8,190 bases of DNA from Flavobacteriia bacterium (GCA_030626085.1 DAOUPQ010000081.1:1-8190); one strand, 5' to 3'. Positions 1 to 7,341 are shown, counted from the first letter of the stretch. Translations and numbers: made by a program. Notes: generated by a model not told the origin, from the sequence alone.

Positions 1-280
1 CAATGATCAACGATAGTTTATAACCAATCTTATCAGCTACAACACCGGTAAAAAGGGGTAATAAATATAAAATTGCTGTCACAAACCCCATTATTTGACC
101 TTTTTCAGTATGGGTAAAACCCAATGCCCCTTCATCGGTTGAACCGGTTAAATACAATGCTAAAACAGCAAAAAGTCCATACCATGCCCAACGTTCAAAA
201 AGTTCCATAATACTGGCAACCCAAAAACTTTTAGGGTAAGAACCTATAACCTGGAAAAATGATTTTTTTTCTTTACTCAT
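1..280 (-). CDS. POT/MFS-family transporter, N-terminal part (cut by window edge)
   Basis: Reading the minus strand from ATG at 280 gives 93 open codons running off the window at position 1, so only the N-terminus is visible. Residues 26-35 (ELFERWAWYG) match the ExxER-x3-YG signature in helix 1 of proton-coupled oligopeptide (POT/PTR) transporters. In studied POT members this motif takes part in proton coupling. Helix 1 spans about 20-45 and helix 2 about 62-82. Helix 2 is followed by ADKIGYK (82-88), a motif-A-like loop of the major facilitator superfamily. The motif is looser than in the complete transporter next door, which has ERFSYYG, so this is a divergent paralogue, not a recent copy. 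It lies 78 bp downstream of that gene on the same strand, with a hairpin between them. Family placement is good; substrate is unknown, with di- or tripeptides likely from context. The rest of the protein, including the peptide-binding residues of later helices, is not in view. Confidence 0.85.
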   Translation of the reverse strand, partial: MSKEKKSFFQVIGSYPKSFWVASIMELFERWAWYGLFAVLALYLTGSTDEGALGFTHTEKGQIMGFVTAILYLLPLFTGVVADKIGYKLSLII

Positions 281-296
281 AATTATTTTTTAAAGA

Positions 297-326
297 TAAA
301 CCCTGTCAAAAATTTAACAGGGTTTA
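297..326 (-). terminator. Intergenic hairpin between the two POT genes (terminator or attenuator)
   Basis: TAAACCCTGT (297-306) pairs perfectly with ACAGGGTTTA (317-326): a 10-bp stem with a 10-nt A/T-rich loop. On the minus strand it starts 32 bases after the stop of the 496-residue transporter and ends 16 bases before the ATG of the next transporter. After the stem the minus strand reads TCTTTA and then an A-run, a weak T-tract. It may therefore be a leaky terminator, an attenuator, or a stabilising 3' end left by processing. No clear TAnnTTTG promoter box was found downstream for the second transporter, so some read-through seems necessary. Confidence 0.65.
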
Positions 327-358
327 AATATTTATTTAATTTAATACTTTCATTATAA

Positions 359-1849
359 TTAATGTATTCCTTTCATTGCTTTGCTTAAGAATGGTGAAAG
401 TATGAACAACAGTATTGTTGAACCTAGCATCATCATCATGATAAACGGGTACAATTCGAAATCATATTTATGTAAAATACTTTCTAACATTCCTGCTAAA
501 TAATTACCTGCGGCAAAACTCGCCATCCATAATCCCATCACCACAGAAACCAATTTACCCGGAGCAAGTTTGGTAATCATCGATAAACCAATCGGCGAAA
601 GCATTAATTCTCCTATAGTTAATAAAACATAAACCCCTACTAACCAGAAAGGAGAAACCAAATCTCCTCCTTCGGCAGCATGTGAAGCTTGCGTCATAAC
701 CCAAAAAGCTACTGTTGCGAGTGCTAAACCAAGTGCAAATTTTATTGGTGTTCTAGGGTTCCAACCCTTTTTATCTAACCATATCCATAAACCAGCAAAT
801 ATTGGAGCTCCAATAAGAATTACCAGAGAGTTTACATTTTGAAACCATGTTGCCGGCATTTCCCAACCAAACATCATTCTGTCTGTATTGTCTTTTGCAA
901 ATAAACTAAAAGTACCACCTGCTTGTTCAAAACCAGCCCAAAATACTACATTAAATATAGCTAGTACGATAATAACAGCCATCCTACTCCATTCTTTAGC
1001 CCCGTTGGTTCCTTTAGTAATAATATAACCAAGACCTAATATAATTGCGGTAAATCCAACATAAGTTATTATTGTTGTAACTGAATCAGGTAGATGGTCC
1101 CAAATATTCATTAATAGTATGATTCCAACAACCAAACCTACAACCCAAATCATTATATCTCTCCAGTCTTTTGCATCAAGTCTATTTTGATCTTTTGGTG
1201 TATCTGGTGGTAAACCATAGTGTTCTAGAGTATTTTCTCTTGCATTTAACCAAATAACACTAATTACCATACCAAGACCTGCTGTTAAGAATCCCCATCC
1301 CCAATCAACATTTTCTCCTAATCCTCCTGCAATGAAAGTACCTAAAATTGCACCTAAATTAATTCCTAAATAGAAAATATTAAAAGCCGAATCTTTCATC
1401 GGGTCATTATCGTCATAGAATTCACCTACCATTGTAGAGATATTTGGCTTGAAAAAACCATTACCAAGAATCAATACTCCCAATCCGAAATGCGAAACAA
1501 AGGCTCTAAATTCTGGTTCCCATCCATGCATAAAAGCGCCAGTAGCCAATACAAACTGACCTATAGCCATTACCAAACCACCAATATATACTGTTTTTCT
1601 TTGACCTAATAAATTATCGGAAACCCAACCACCTAAAATTGGAGTTAAGTAAACAAGTCCTGTAAATATTGCATAGATCTCAAGAGCTGCTTCCCTGTCT
1701 AATCCAAACCCACCATTTACAACAGTTGCCGTTAGATATAAAACCAATAATGAACGCATTCCGTAATACGAAAACCGTTCCCACATCTCGGTTGCAAAGA
1801 GTGTATATAATCCCTTAGGATGTGATGTTCTAAATTTTGTTTCTTCCAT
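359..1849 (-). CDS. Proton-coupled di/tripeptide transporter, POT (PTR2) family
   Basis: A 496-residue inner-membrane protein, the usual length for bacterial POT symporters, which import di- and tripeptides with protons. Helix 1 carries the signature EMWERFSYYG (21-30; E21, E24, R25). GGWVSDNLLGQRKTVYIGG (73-91) is the loop after helix 2. FFKPNIS (132-138) holds the helix-4 lysine K134. FNIFYLGINLGAILG (156-170) is the PTR2 family signature. FWAGFEQAGG (303-312) in helix 7 holds E308, and GELMLSPIGLS (413-423) in helix 10 holds E414; both glutamates are conserved in peptide-transporting members. Two extra hydrophobic helices (about 231-249 and 258-277) between the six-helix halves fit the 14-helix bacterial POT plan. 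The gene begins 28 bp after the dipeptidyl peptidase IV stop, so the two are probably cotranscribed, which suggests uptake of dipeptides the peptidase releases. The start has no Shine-Dalgarno sequence, as is normal in Bacteroidota. Family assignment is firm; substrate range is inferred. Confidence 0.95.
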   Translation of the reverse strand: MEETKFRTSHPKGLYTLFATEMWERFSYYGMRSLLVLYLTATVVNGGFGLDREAALEIYAIFTGLVYLTPILGGWVSDNLLGQRKTVYIGGLVMAIGQFVLATGAFMHGWEPEFRAFVSHFGLGVLILGNGFFKPNISTMVGEFYDDNDPMKDSAFNIFYLGINLGAILGTFIAGGLGENVDWGWGFLTAGLGMVISVIWLNARENTLEHYGLPPDTPKDQNRLDAKDWRDIMIWVVGLVVGIILLMNIWDHLPDSVTTIITYVGFTAIILGLGYIITKGTNGAKEWSRMAVIIVLAIFNVVFWAGFEQAGGTFSLFAKDNTDRMMFGWEMPATWFQNVNSLVILIGAPIFAGLWIWLDKKGWNPRTPIKFALGLALATVAFWVMTQASHAAEGGDLVSPFWLVGVYVLLTIGELMLSPIGLSMITKLAPGKLVSVVMGLWMASFAAGNYLAGMLESILHKYDFELYPFIMMMMLGSTILLFILSPFLSKAMKGIH

Positions 1850-1877
1850 TGGTGAAAATTTTAAAAATTGAGTTAAA

Positions 1878-4079
1878 TTATTTTTTTAATTGTTGGGTAT
1901 TTCTTTCCTGAGATATTTCAAATGAATTATCGATAAAAGTAGTCATTTTTTTATAAAGGTGTAATCGTGTGTTTTTCCCTTTGTAAATTCCATGTGCTCT
2001 ATCAGGATAAACCATAAACTCAAACTGTTTATTAGCTTCAACCAAAGCATTGATCATTCTGGCAGAATTTTGGTAATGCACATTGTCATCACCCGAACCA
2101 TGAACCAATAAATAATCACCTTTTAGTAAATGAGCATAATTTAAAGGTGAATTTTGATCATAACCACTAGCATTTTCCTGAGGAGTTTGCATATATCGTT
2201 CAGTATAAACCGAATCGTAAAAACGCCATGAAGTAACCGGGGCAACAGCAATAGCCATTGAAAACACATCAGCACCTTTAGTTATTGCTAAAGAACTCAT
2301 ATATCCACCATAACTCCAACCCCATATACCGATTCGTTTTTCATCGATGTATTTTAGTTTTCCCAATTCTTTTGCAGCTTCAATCTGATCTTCAATTTCA
2401 AATTTTCCTAGTTCTTTATAGGTAACTTTTTTAAAATCCCGACCTTTAAAACCGGTTCCTCTTCCATCAACGCAGGCTATGATTATGCCTTTTTGGGCCA
2501 ACATCATATACCAATAATCATTTCTACCATACCAGCTATTTCTTACACTTTGCGAACCAGGACCGGAATACTGATTCATAAAAAGTGGATATTTTTTGCT
2601 TGAATCAAAATCAGGAGGTTTGATCATCCACATATTTAATTCTCCATTTTTGGTTTTAATTGTAGAAAATTCTTTTTTTGACACATTGAAATAGGTAAGT
2701 TTTTCGGCTAAATTGAGGTTGTTTTTAATTTCTTTGAGTTCTTTACCGGAAATAGCATCGTTTAATGTATAAACTGTGGGCGTATTTGAATTTGAAAAAG
2801 TATTGATAAAATAATGATAACTATTGCTAAAAGCAGCGCGGTTTGTACCAATTTTATCATTGAGTTTTTTCTTATTCTTACCATTAATTCCTATAGAGTA
2901 AATACTTCGGTTTATTGAACCTTCTTCGGTAGATTGATAAAATATTCTATTGGTTTTGTCATCAAAGCCGTAATAGGAAGTAACTTCCCAGTTTCCTTTG
3001 GTTACTTGATTTTTTAATTTCCCTTTACTGTCATAATGATAAATATGATTGAATCCGTCTTTTTCACTTGTCCAGATAAAACTATTATCTTTTAAAAAAG
3101 TAAGATTATTTGTTATATCAATATAGGCAGCATCTTTTTCGTTTAAGATCAATTGATTTTTTAATGAATTTCCACCAACAAAAATCAAATTTAAATTATT
3201 TTGATGACGATTTAAAGACGTTATGGCTAAAGTATTGGGTTCTTTAGTCCATTGAATTCTTGGAATATAATACTGTTTTAAAATTCCTAAATTTACTAGA
3301 TCACTTTTTTGAGTATTTAAATTGTAGATATGTAAGCTAATTTCAGAGTTATTTTCACCTGCTTTTGGGTACTTAAAAACCTGTTGATCAGGATACAATT
3401 CTTTTCCATAAATATCCATTTTGTATTCCGGTACTTTACTTTCATCAAATCTAATAAATGCAATTTTATCAGAATCTCCATTCCAGTCAAAAGCTCTTAC
3501 AAAACCAAATTCTTCTTCGTAAACCCAATCCGTAATCCCGTTTATAATTTTGTTGATCTCTCCATCAAAAGTAATTTGCGTAATTTTAGATGTGTTCAGA
3601 TCTTTTACATATAAATTGTTTTGATAGGAAAAAGCAACTTTTTTACCATCAGGAGAAAAAGTAGGTTCCTGAATTTTAAACTCTGCTATTAGATCGAGTT
3701 TTTTACTGGAAATATCATAAACATAATAATCGCCAACTTTAGAATGACGAAAAATTCTTTCGGTATCTTTTCCAATTATGATCTTTGTTTCATCTTCACT
3801 AAAACTGTAATCTTCAAATTTTTTTATTCCGGCTAGATCATTGCTAGCCAATATTGTTTCGGTTTTTTGTAATGTGTTATAATTATATTTATCAAGCGAT
3901 ACTCCATTTTGGCTGTAATTTAAAATAGTGTAAAAATCACCGTTTTTCATGGCGTGAAAATTCTCTAAACCTTCTGTTCTAAAAGTTCCTTTAACCCAAA
4001 GATCTTCTATGGTAATATTTTGTTTTTGAGCAAAAATTGTAGAAGAAAAAAATAGTAAAAGGATTATAATTTTTTTCAT
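1878..4079 (-). CDS. dpp4: Dipeptidyl peptidase IV, secreted serine peptidase (family S9B)
   Basis: A 733-residue protein that removes N-terminal dipeptides ending in proline or alanine from peptides. The N-terminus is a signal peptide: MKK, a hydrophobic run, then a likely cut after A17 (TIFA|QKQ), so it acts in the periplasm or outside. Residues of about 30-470 form the beta-propeller (DPPIV_N). They include R111 in FRHSK, matching human R125, and DWVYEEEF (184-191), whose E189/E190 match the glutamate pair that grips the substrate N-terminus. Residues of about 500-720 form the alpha/beta-hydrolase domain. Visible there are NQYSGPG with oxyanion-hole Y504, DGRGTGFKG (538-546), the nucleophile elbow GWSYGGY with S589, YDSVYTERYM with Y621 and Y625 of the S1 pocket, D664 and N666 in GSGDDNVH, and H696 in PDRAHG. 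The triad S589-D664-H696 is therefore complete, and the length matches bacterial DPP IV. It is the first gene of a probable operon with the POT transporters and is divergent from mvaA. Confidence 0.96.
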   Translation of the reverse strand: MKKIIILLLFFSSTIFAQKQNITIEDLWVKGTFRTEGLENFHAMKNGDFYTILNYSQNGVSLDKYNYNTLQKTETILASNDLAGIKKFEDYSFSEDETKIIIGKDTERIFRHSKVGDYYVYDISSKKLDLIAEFKIQEPTFSPDGKKVAFSYQNNLYVKDLNTSKITQITFDGEINKIINGITDWVYEEEFGFVRAFDWNGDSDKIAFIRFDESKVPEYKMDIYGKELYPDQQVFKYPKAGENNSEISLHIYNLNTQKSDLVNLGILKQYYIPRIQWTKEPNTLAITSLNRHQNNLNLIFVGGNSLKNQLILNEKDAAYIDITNNLTFLKDNSFIWTSEKDGFNHIYHYDSKGKLKNQVTKGNWEVTSYYGFDDKTNRIFYQSTEEGSINRSIYSIGINGKNKKKLNDKIGTNRAAFSNSYHYFINTFSNSNTPTVYTLNDAISGKELKEIKNNLNLAEKLTYFNVSKKEFSTIKTKNGELNMWMIKPPDFDSSKKYPLFMNQYSGPGSQSVRNSWYGRNDYWYMMLAQKGIIIACVDGRGTGFKGRDFKKVTYKELGKFEIEDQIEAAKELGKLKYIDEKRIGIWGWSYGGYMSSLAITKGADVFSMAIAVAPVTSWRFYDSVYTERYMQTPQENASGYDQNSPLNYAHLLKGDYLLVHGSGDDNVHYQNSARMINALVEANKQFEFMVYPDRAHGIYKGKNTRLHLYKKMTTFIDNSFEISQERNTQQLKK

Positions 4080-4097
4080 TTGTAAATCATTTTATTT

Positions 4098-4113
4098 TTA
4101 ATTTTCAAGTTTA
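4098..4113. repeat. 16-bp direct repeat, copy 1 (dpp4-mvaA control region)
   Basis: TTAATTTTCAAGTTTA occurs here and again, identically, at 4134-4149, with 36 bp from start to start. This copy lies 19 bp upstream of the dpp4 start codon. On the minus strand its core reads TAAACTTG (4113 to 4106), one base away from the TAnnTTTG -7 box, at a distance that would give a leader of about 20 nt. It could be a promoter element or a regulator site; no clear TTG -33 box was found at the usual spacing. Confidence 0.6.
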
Positions 4114-4133
4114 CGCAAAATATGTCAAATCAC

Positions 4134-4149
4134 TTAATTTTCAAGTTTA
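4134..4149. repeat. 16-bp direct repeat, copy 2 (dpp4-mvaA control region)
   Basis: Second exact copy of TTAATTTTCAAGTTTA. Its 3' half is also one arm of the inverted repeat at 4141-4171. Identity over 16 bases within 52 bases is notable, although the AT-rich background raises the chance of coincidence. The CAAG core is the part least likely to repeat by base composition alone. Confidence 0.6.
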
Positions 4150-4171
4150 AATTTTAATTTTTTATACTTGA
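4141..4171. repeat. Inverted repeat, possible operator between dpp4 and mvaA
   Basis: TCAAGTTTAAA (4141-4151) and TTTATACTTGA (4161-4171) are inverted copies with 10 of 11 positions matching, around a 9-nt A/T spacer. The right arm ends just before the predicted -7 box of mvaA at 4179-4186, so a protein bound here could affect transcription in both directions. No regulator gene lies in the window. Confidence 0.45.
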
Positions 4172-4178
4172 TTATCTT

Positions 4179-4186
4179 TATATTTG
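4179..4186 (+). promoter_or_regulatory. Predicted -7 box of the mvaA promoter
   Basis: TATATTTG matches the Bacteroidota -7 consensus TAnnTTTG exactly. It ends 18 bases before the mvaA ATG, giving a short leader of roughly 10-14 nt. No good TTTG/TTG -33 element was seen 17-23 bp upstream, so the call rests on the -7 box and its position. Confidence 0.5.
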
Positions 4187-4204
4187 AAAAAAATCTAAAT
4201 AGTC

Positions 4205-5482
4205 ATGTCAAAAATTGTAACGGGATTTTCAAAACTATCTAAAGAAGAAAAAATTAATTGGCTGGCCAATAATTATTTTTCTGATATTGAAGACGGAATT
4301 ACAACTTTAAATCAATATATAAGTTCTGATAAAAAATTACAACAATTACACGATGAATTCATTGAGAATACAATTTCTAATTTTTATGTTCCGTATGCTA
4401 TCGCACCAAATTTTATAATCAATGGCAAACCTTATGCTATTCCTATGGCAATTGAAGAAAGCTCGGTTGTTGCAGCAGCATCTCTTGTTGCTAAATTTTG
4501 GAGTGAAAGAGGAGGTTTTCATGCAAAAGTAATTTCGACAATTAAAGTGGGTCAAGTACACTTTATGTATGAAGACTCTTTTGAGAAATTACAATTGTAT
4601 TTTAATAAGATCAAATCACAATTGTTAAATGCTACCGAATTGATCACTAAAAATATGCGAAAAAGAGGTGGTGGTATCATTGATATCGAACTTCTTGATA
4701 AAACTACCGGTATGGATAATTATTATCAATTGTATGTTACTTTTGAAACAGCCGATAGCATGGGTGCTAATTTCATCAATTCTTGTTTAGAGGCAATTGC
4801 ACGTACCTTTAACAATAATGAGATCAATATTGTTATGAGTATCTTATCAAATTATGTCCCTGAATGCTTAGTTAGGGCAGAAGTTACTTGTAAGATTGAA
4901 GAATTTTTTGATGATAAGCCCAAATATTATGCAGAAAAGTTTATTCAAGCCGTTCAAATTGCCAATGTATCACCCTACAGAGCAGTTACCCATAATAAAG
5001 GAATAATGAATGGTATTGATGCTGTAGTTTTGGCAACCGGAAATGATTTTAGAGCTGTTGCTGCCGGGGCTCATGCCTATGCTTCTCGAAGTGGTAAATA
5101 CAAAAGTTTAACTAATGCAAAAATGGAAAATGGAAATTTTTACTTTTGGATTGAAATACCTTTATCCGTAGGTACTGTTGGAGGTTTAACAAAATTACAC
5201 CCCTTAGCAAAGTTGTCCTTAGAAATATTACAAAATCCATCTGCTGAAGAATTAATGCAAATAGTAGCTGTTGCTGGGTTGGCACAAAATTTTGCTGCTT
5301 TAAAAGCTTTGACCACTACAGGAATTCAGCAAGGGCACATGAAAATGCATTTAATGAATATTTTAAATCAGTTAGAAGCGAACCTACATGAAAAAGAGAT
5401 CATCACTAATAGATTTAAAGGAAAACCTGTTTCACATAATGCTATTGCCTATGCTTTGCACAAACTAAGAACTAAAGCCTAG
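4205..5482 (+). CDS. mvaA: Hydroxymethylglutaryl-CoA reductase, class II
   Basis: A 425-residue cytoplasmic enzyme that reduces HMG-CoA to mevalonate with two NAD(P)H; the length is typical of the class II (bacterial) form. Residues 54-70 hold the ENTIS...APNF stretch of the substrate site, followed by INGKPYAIPMAIEESS (72-87) with the catalytic glutamate in E84/E85. DSMGAN (184-189) is the DxMGxN dinucleotide-binding motif. THNKGIMNGIDAV (262-274) supplies catalytic K265, ATGNDFRA (277-284) supplies D281, and GHMKMHL (377-383) supplies the catalytic histidine H378 of the C-terminal flap. All expected catalytic residues are present. Automatic annotation often calls this class 'degradative', after the Pseudomonas mevalonii enzyme. 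In Flavobacteriia, which make isoprenoids by the mevalonate route, a biosynthetic role is more likely. No other mevalonate-pathway gene is in view. The ATG at 4205 follows a TAnnTTTG box and is divergent from dpp4. Confidence 0.95.
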   Translation: MSKIVTGFSKLSKEEKINWLANNYFSDIEDGITTLNQYISSDKKLQQLHDEFIENTISNFYVPYAIAPNFIINGKPYAIPMAIEESSVVAAASLVAKFWSERGGFHAKVISTIKVGQVHFMYEDSFEKLQLYFNKIKSQLLNATELITKNMRKRGGGIIDIELLDKTTGMDNYYQLYVTFETADSMGANFINSCLEAIARTFNNNEINIVMSILSNYVPECLVRAEVTCKIEEFFDDKPKYYAEKFIQAVQIANVSPYRAVTHNKGIMNGIDAVVLATGNDFRAVAAGAHAYASRSGKYKSLTNAKMENGNFYFWIEIPLSVGTVGGLTKLHPLAKLSLEILQNPSAEELMQIVAVAGLAQNFAALKALTTTGIQQGHMKMHLMNILNQLEANLHEKEIITNRFKGKPVSHNAIAYALHKLRTKA

Positions 5483-5540
5483 TGTAAATTTAATAAGATT
5501 TAGTAGTAATATATATAATTAATGTTCAACAAGTTATAAA

Positions 5541-6431
5541 TTGAATTCAAAAAATATTGCATTTTTATTAGCATTTTTAGCAGCGTTGATCTATGGAGTT
5601 AGTTTTACAATTGCCAAAGATGTTATGCCACTATACATTAAACCCTATGGGTTTATTCTATTACGGGTCTTGGGTGCTACTTTATTATTTTGGATTGGTG
5701 GTACTTTTATTAAAAAAGAAAAAATTGCATTTCAGGATTTTACAAGAATACTTTTAGCAAGTTTTTTTGGTATTGCCTTAAATATGCTTGCGTTTTTTAA
5801 AGGATTAAGCATGACTTCGCCCATAAGTGCTTCGGTAATCATGGTAATGGCACCCATATTGGTATTATCCTTTTCCACTTTTTTTTTAAACGAAAAAGCA
5901 ACCAAAAAAAAATTAGCCGGTATTTTTATAGGAATGGCCGGAGCGCTGTTACTTATTGTTTATGGTGGAGGCTTTGAATTGGAAGATCAAAGTTTAACAG
6001 GTAATCTTTTAATTTTTGTAAACGCAACATCTTATGCTTTATATTTAATATTGATCAAAAATTTAACCAATAAGTATAATCCTTTAACTTTTGCAAAATG
6101 GTTGTATTTGTTTGGTTTAATTATGGTTATTCCCTTTGGAATAGGAGAATTAAGAGAAGTCGATTGGCATATTTTACCTTTAATTGCATTGCAAAAAATT
6201 GGATTTATAGTTGTTTTTACAACATTTTTAACATACATGTTTAATTTATTTGCCATAAGAAAATTAAAACCCACAACCCTGAGTATTTTTATTTATTTAC
6301 AACCGGTTTTGGCCTCAACTTATGCTCTTTTTACAGAAAGCGACACACTATCTGAAGTAAAAATAATGGCTACACTTTTAATATTTGTTGGTGTTTATCT
6401 GGTATCGAGGAAACCCAAAGAGGAAACCTAA
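5541..6431 (+). CDS. EamA/DMT-superfamily transporter, 10 helices, TTG start
   Basis: A 296-residue, very hydrophobic protein with about ten membrane helices in two EamA repeats (about 7-139 and 154-289), the standard size and plan for drug/metabolite transporters. Typical features are LAALIYGVSFTIAK in helix 1 (13-26), the MTSPISASVIMVMAPI helix (91-106) followed by FLNEKATKKKLAG (115-127), and LQPVLASTYALFTESDTLS (253-271) in the second repeat. Such proteins export or exchange small metabolites; no substrate can be read from sequence. The start must be TTG at 5541: an in-frame TAA lies directly before it (5538-5540), and the next in-frame ATG (codon 29) would remove helix 1. The gene follows mvaA by 58 bp on the same strand with no obvious terminator, so read-through from mvaA is possible. 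Nothing else links it to isoprenoid metabolism. Confidence 0.9.
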   Translation: MNSKNIAFLLAFLAALIYGVSFTIAKDVMPLYIKPYGFILLRVLGATLLFWIGGTFIKKEKIAFQDFTRILLASFFGIALNMLAFFKGLSMTSPISASVIMVMAPILVLSFSTFFLNEKATKKKLAGIFIGMAGALLLIVYGGGFELEDQSLTGNLLIFVNATSYALYLILIKNLTNKYNPLTFAKWLYLFGLIMVIPFGIGELREVDWHILPLIALQKIGFIVVFTTFLTYMFNLFAIRKLKPTTLSIFIYLQPVLASTYALFTESDTLSEVKIMATLLIFVGVYLVSRKPKEET

Positions 6432-6450
6432 TAAATATATCCTTTTTGTT

Positions 6451-6458
6451 TAACTTTG
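6451..6458 (+). promoter_or_regulatory. Predicted -7 box of the yicC-gmk promoter
   Basis: TAACTTTG is an exact match to TAnnTTTG in the 50-bp gap after the EamA gene, 23 bases before the yicC ATG. A start site about 6 bases downstream would give a leader of roughly 17 nt. The nearby TTTG at 6445-6448 is too close to serve as the -33 box, and none was found at the proper spacing. Confidence 0.55.
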
Positions 6459-6481
6459 CGAATCTTATTTAAAATAAATTT

Positions 6482-7339
6482 ATGATACAATCGATGACAG
6501 GTTATGGTAAATCTCAATTACAATTACCAACAAAAAAAATAACCGTAGAAATAAAATCACTCAATAGTAAAAATTTAGACCTCAACACACGAATGCCTTC
6601 TCTTTACAGGGCAAAAGAGATTGAAATGAGGAGAATTTTAGCTAAAAATCTATTAAGAGGTAAAATTGATTTTAGTTTATTTATTGAATCTACCGGAGAT
6701 GAAACTACTACCGTAATCAATGAAAGTATTGTACAAAACTATATTGCACAATTGCAAAATATTAACAACTCTTCAGCTGATGATCTTTTGGCAATAGTAA
6801 TGCGCTTACCCGATGTATTAAAAATTGAAAAAGCGGAGTTGGATGAAAAGGAATGGAATTTATTAGAAGAAATCATCAATGAGGCAATTGCTAAATTAAA
6901 GGTTTTTAGAGAAGATGAGGGAAGTGTCTTAAAAAAGGATTTTATTTTAAGGATCAAAACAATTAAAGAAAATTTAAATGGTGTTATTGATATTGATGAA
7001 GAAAGGTTGCAGGCTGTTAGAAAAAGGTTGCAAGCTGCAATAATTGAAATTAAAAACAGTGTTGATGATAATAGGTTTGAGCAAGAAATGATCTATTATC
7101 TTGAAAAATTAGATATAACTGAAGAAAAAGTACGTTTGACCAATCATTTAGATTATTTTTTAAAAGAGTTAAATTCTGACATTTCAAATGGAAAAAAATT
7201 AGGATTTATTTCACAAGAAATTGGTAGAGAGATCAATACGATTGGTTCAAAGGCAAATTACGCACCCATGCAGAAATTGGTAGTACAAATGAAAGATGAT
7301 CTTGAAAAAATTAAAGAACAATTATTGAATGTTTTGTAA
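6482..7339 (+). CDS. yicC: YicC/YloC family endoribonuclease
   Basis: A 285-residue cytoplasmic protein of the YicC family, full length for the family. It opens with the hallmark MIQSMTGYGK (1-10), followed by VEIKSLNSKNLDL (22-34) and LLRGKIDF (57-64) of the YicC N-terminal domain. The C-terminal domain (about 200-285; formerly DUF1732) shows EKLDITEEKVRLTNHLDYF (208-226), GKKLGFISQEIGREINTIG (237-255) and SKAN (256-259), the conserved acidic/arginine/histidine cluster. Family members in Escherichia coli (YicC) and Bacillus subtilis (YloC) have been reported to be endoribonucleases; YicC promotes decay of the small RNA RyhB. Older annotations say 'stress-induced protein'. The middle is predicted helical and rich in Lys and Glu. 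Its pairing with gmk is widespread in bacteria; here the stop is 2 bp before the gmk ATG, so they are surely one transcription unit. Target RNAs in this organism are unknown. Confidence 0.94.
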   Translation: MIQSMTGYGKSQLQLPTKKITVEIKSLNSKNLDLNTRMPSLYRAKEIEMRRILAKNLLRGKIDFSLFIESTGDETTTVINESIVQNYIAQLQNINNSSADDLLAIVMRLPDVLKIEKAELDEKEWNLLEEIINEAIAKLKVFREDEGSVLKKDFILRIKTIKENLNGVIDIDEERLQAVRKRLQAAIIEIKNSVDDNRFEQEMIYYLEKLDITEEKVRLTNHLDYFLKELNSDISNGKKLGFISQEIGREINTIGSKANYAPMQKLVVQMKDDLEKIKEQLLNVL

Positions 7340-7341
7340 AT

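Noticed and set aside
3384..3614. 76-codon open frame on the plus strand inside dpp4
   Set aside because: It is antisense to the well-supported DPP IV coding sequence and has no recognisable domain; its open state is a by-product of the AT-rich opposite strand.
4346..4561. 71-codon open frame on the minus strand inside mvaA
   Set aside because: It overlaps the conserved active-site segment of HMG-CoA reductase in antisense and its Cys/Phe/Asn-rich translation has no family features.
5525..5545. TTCAA (5525-5529)/TTGAA (5541-5545) pairing that could hide the TTG start of the EamA gene
   Set aside because: Only five A/T-rich pairs around an 11-nt loop; too weak to claim as a regulatory structure.
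6032..6274. 80-codon open frame on the minus strand inside the EamA gene
   Set aside because: Antisense to a clear membrane-protein gene, with no promoter or domain.
6443..6448. TTTTTG as the -33 box for yicC
   Set aside because: It lies only 2 bp from the TAACTTTG box; the known spacing is about 17-23 bp.
6739..6957. 72-codon open frame on the minus strand inside yicC
   Set aside because: Antisense shadow with a Ser/Phe-rich translation, typical of the reverse of Lys/Glu-rich coding.
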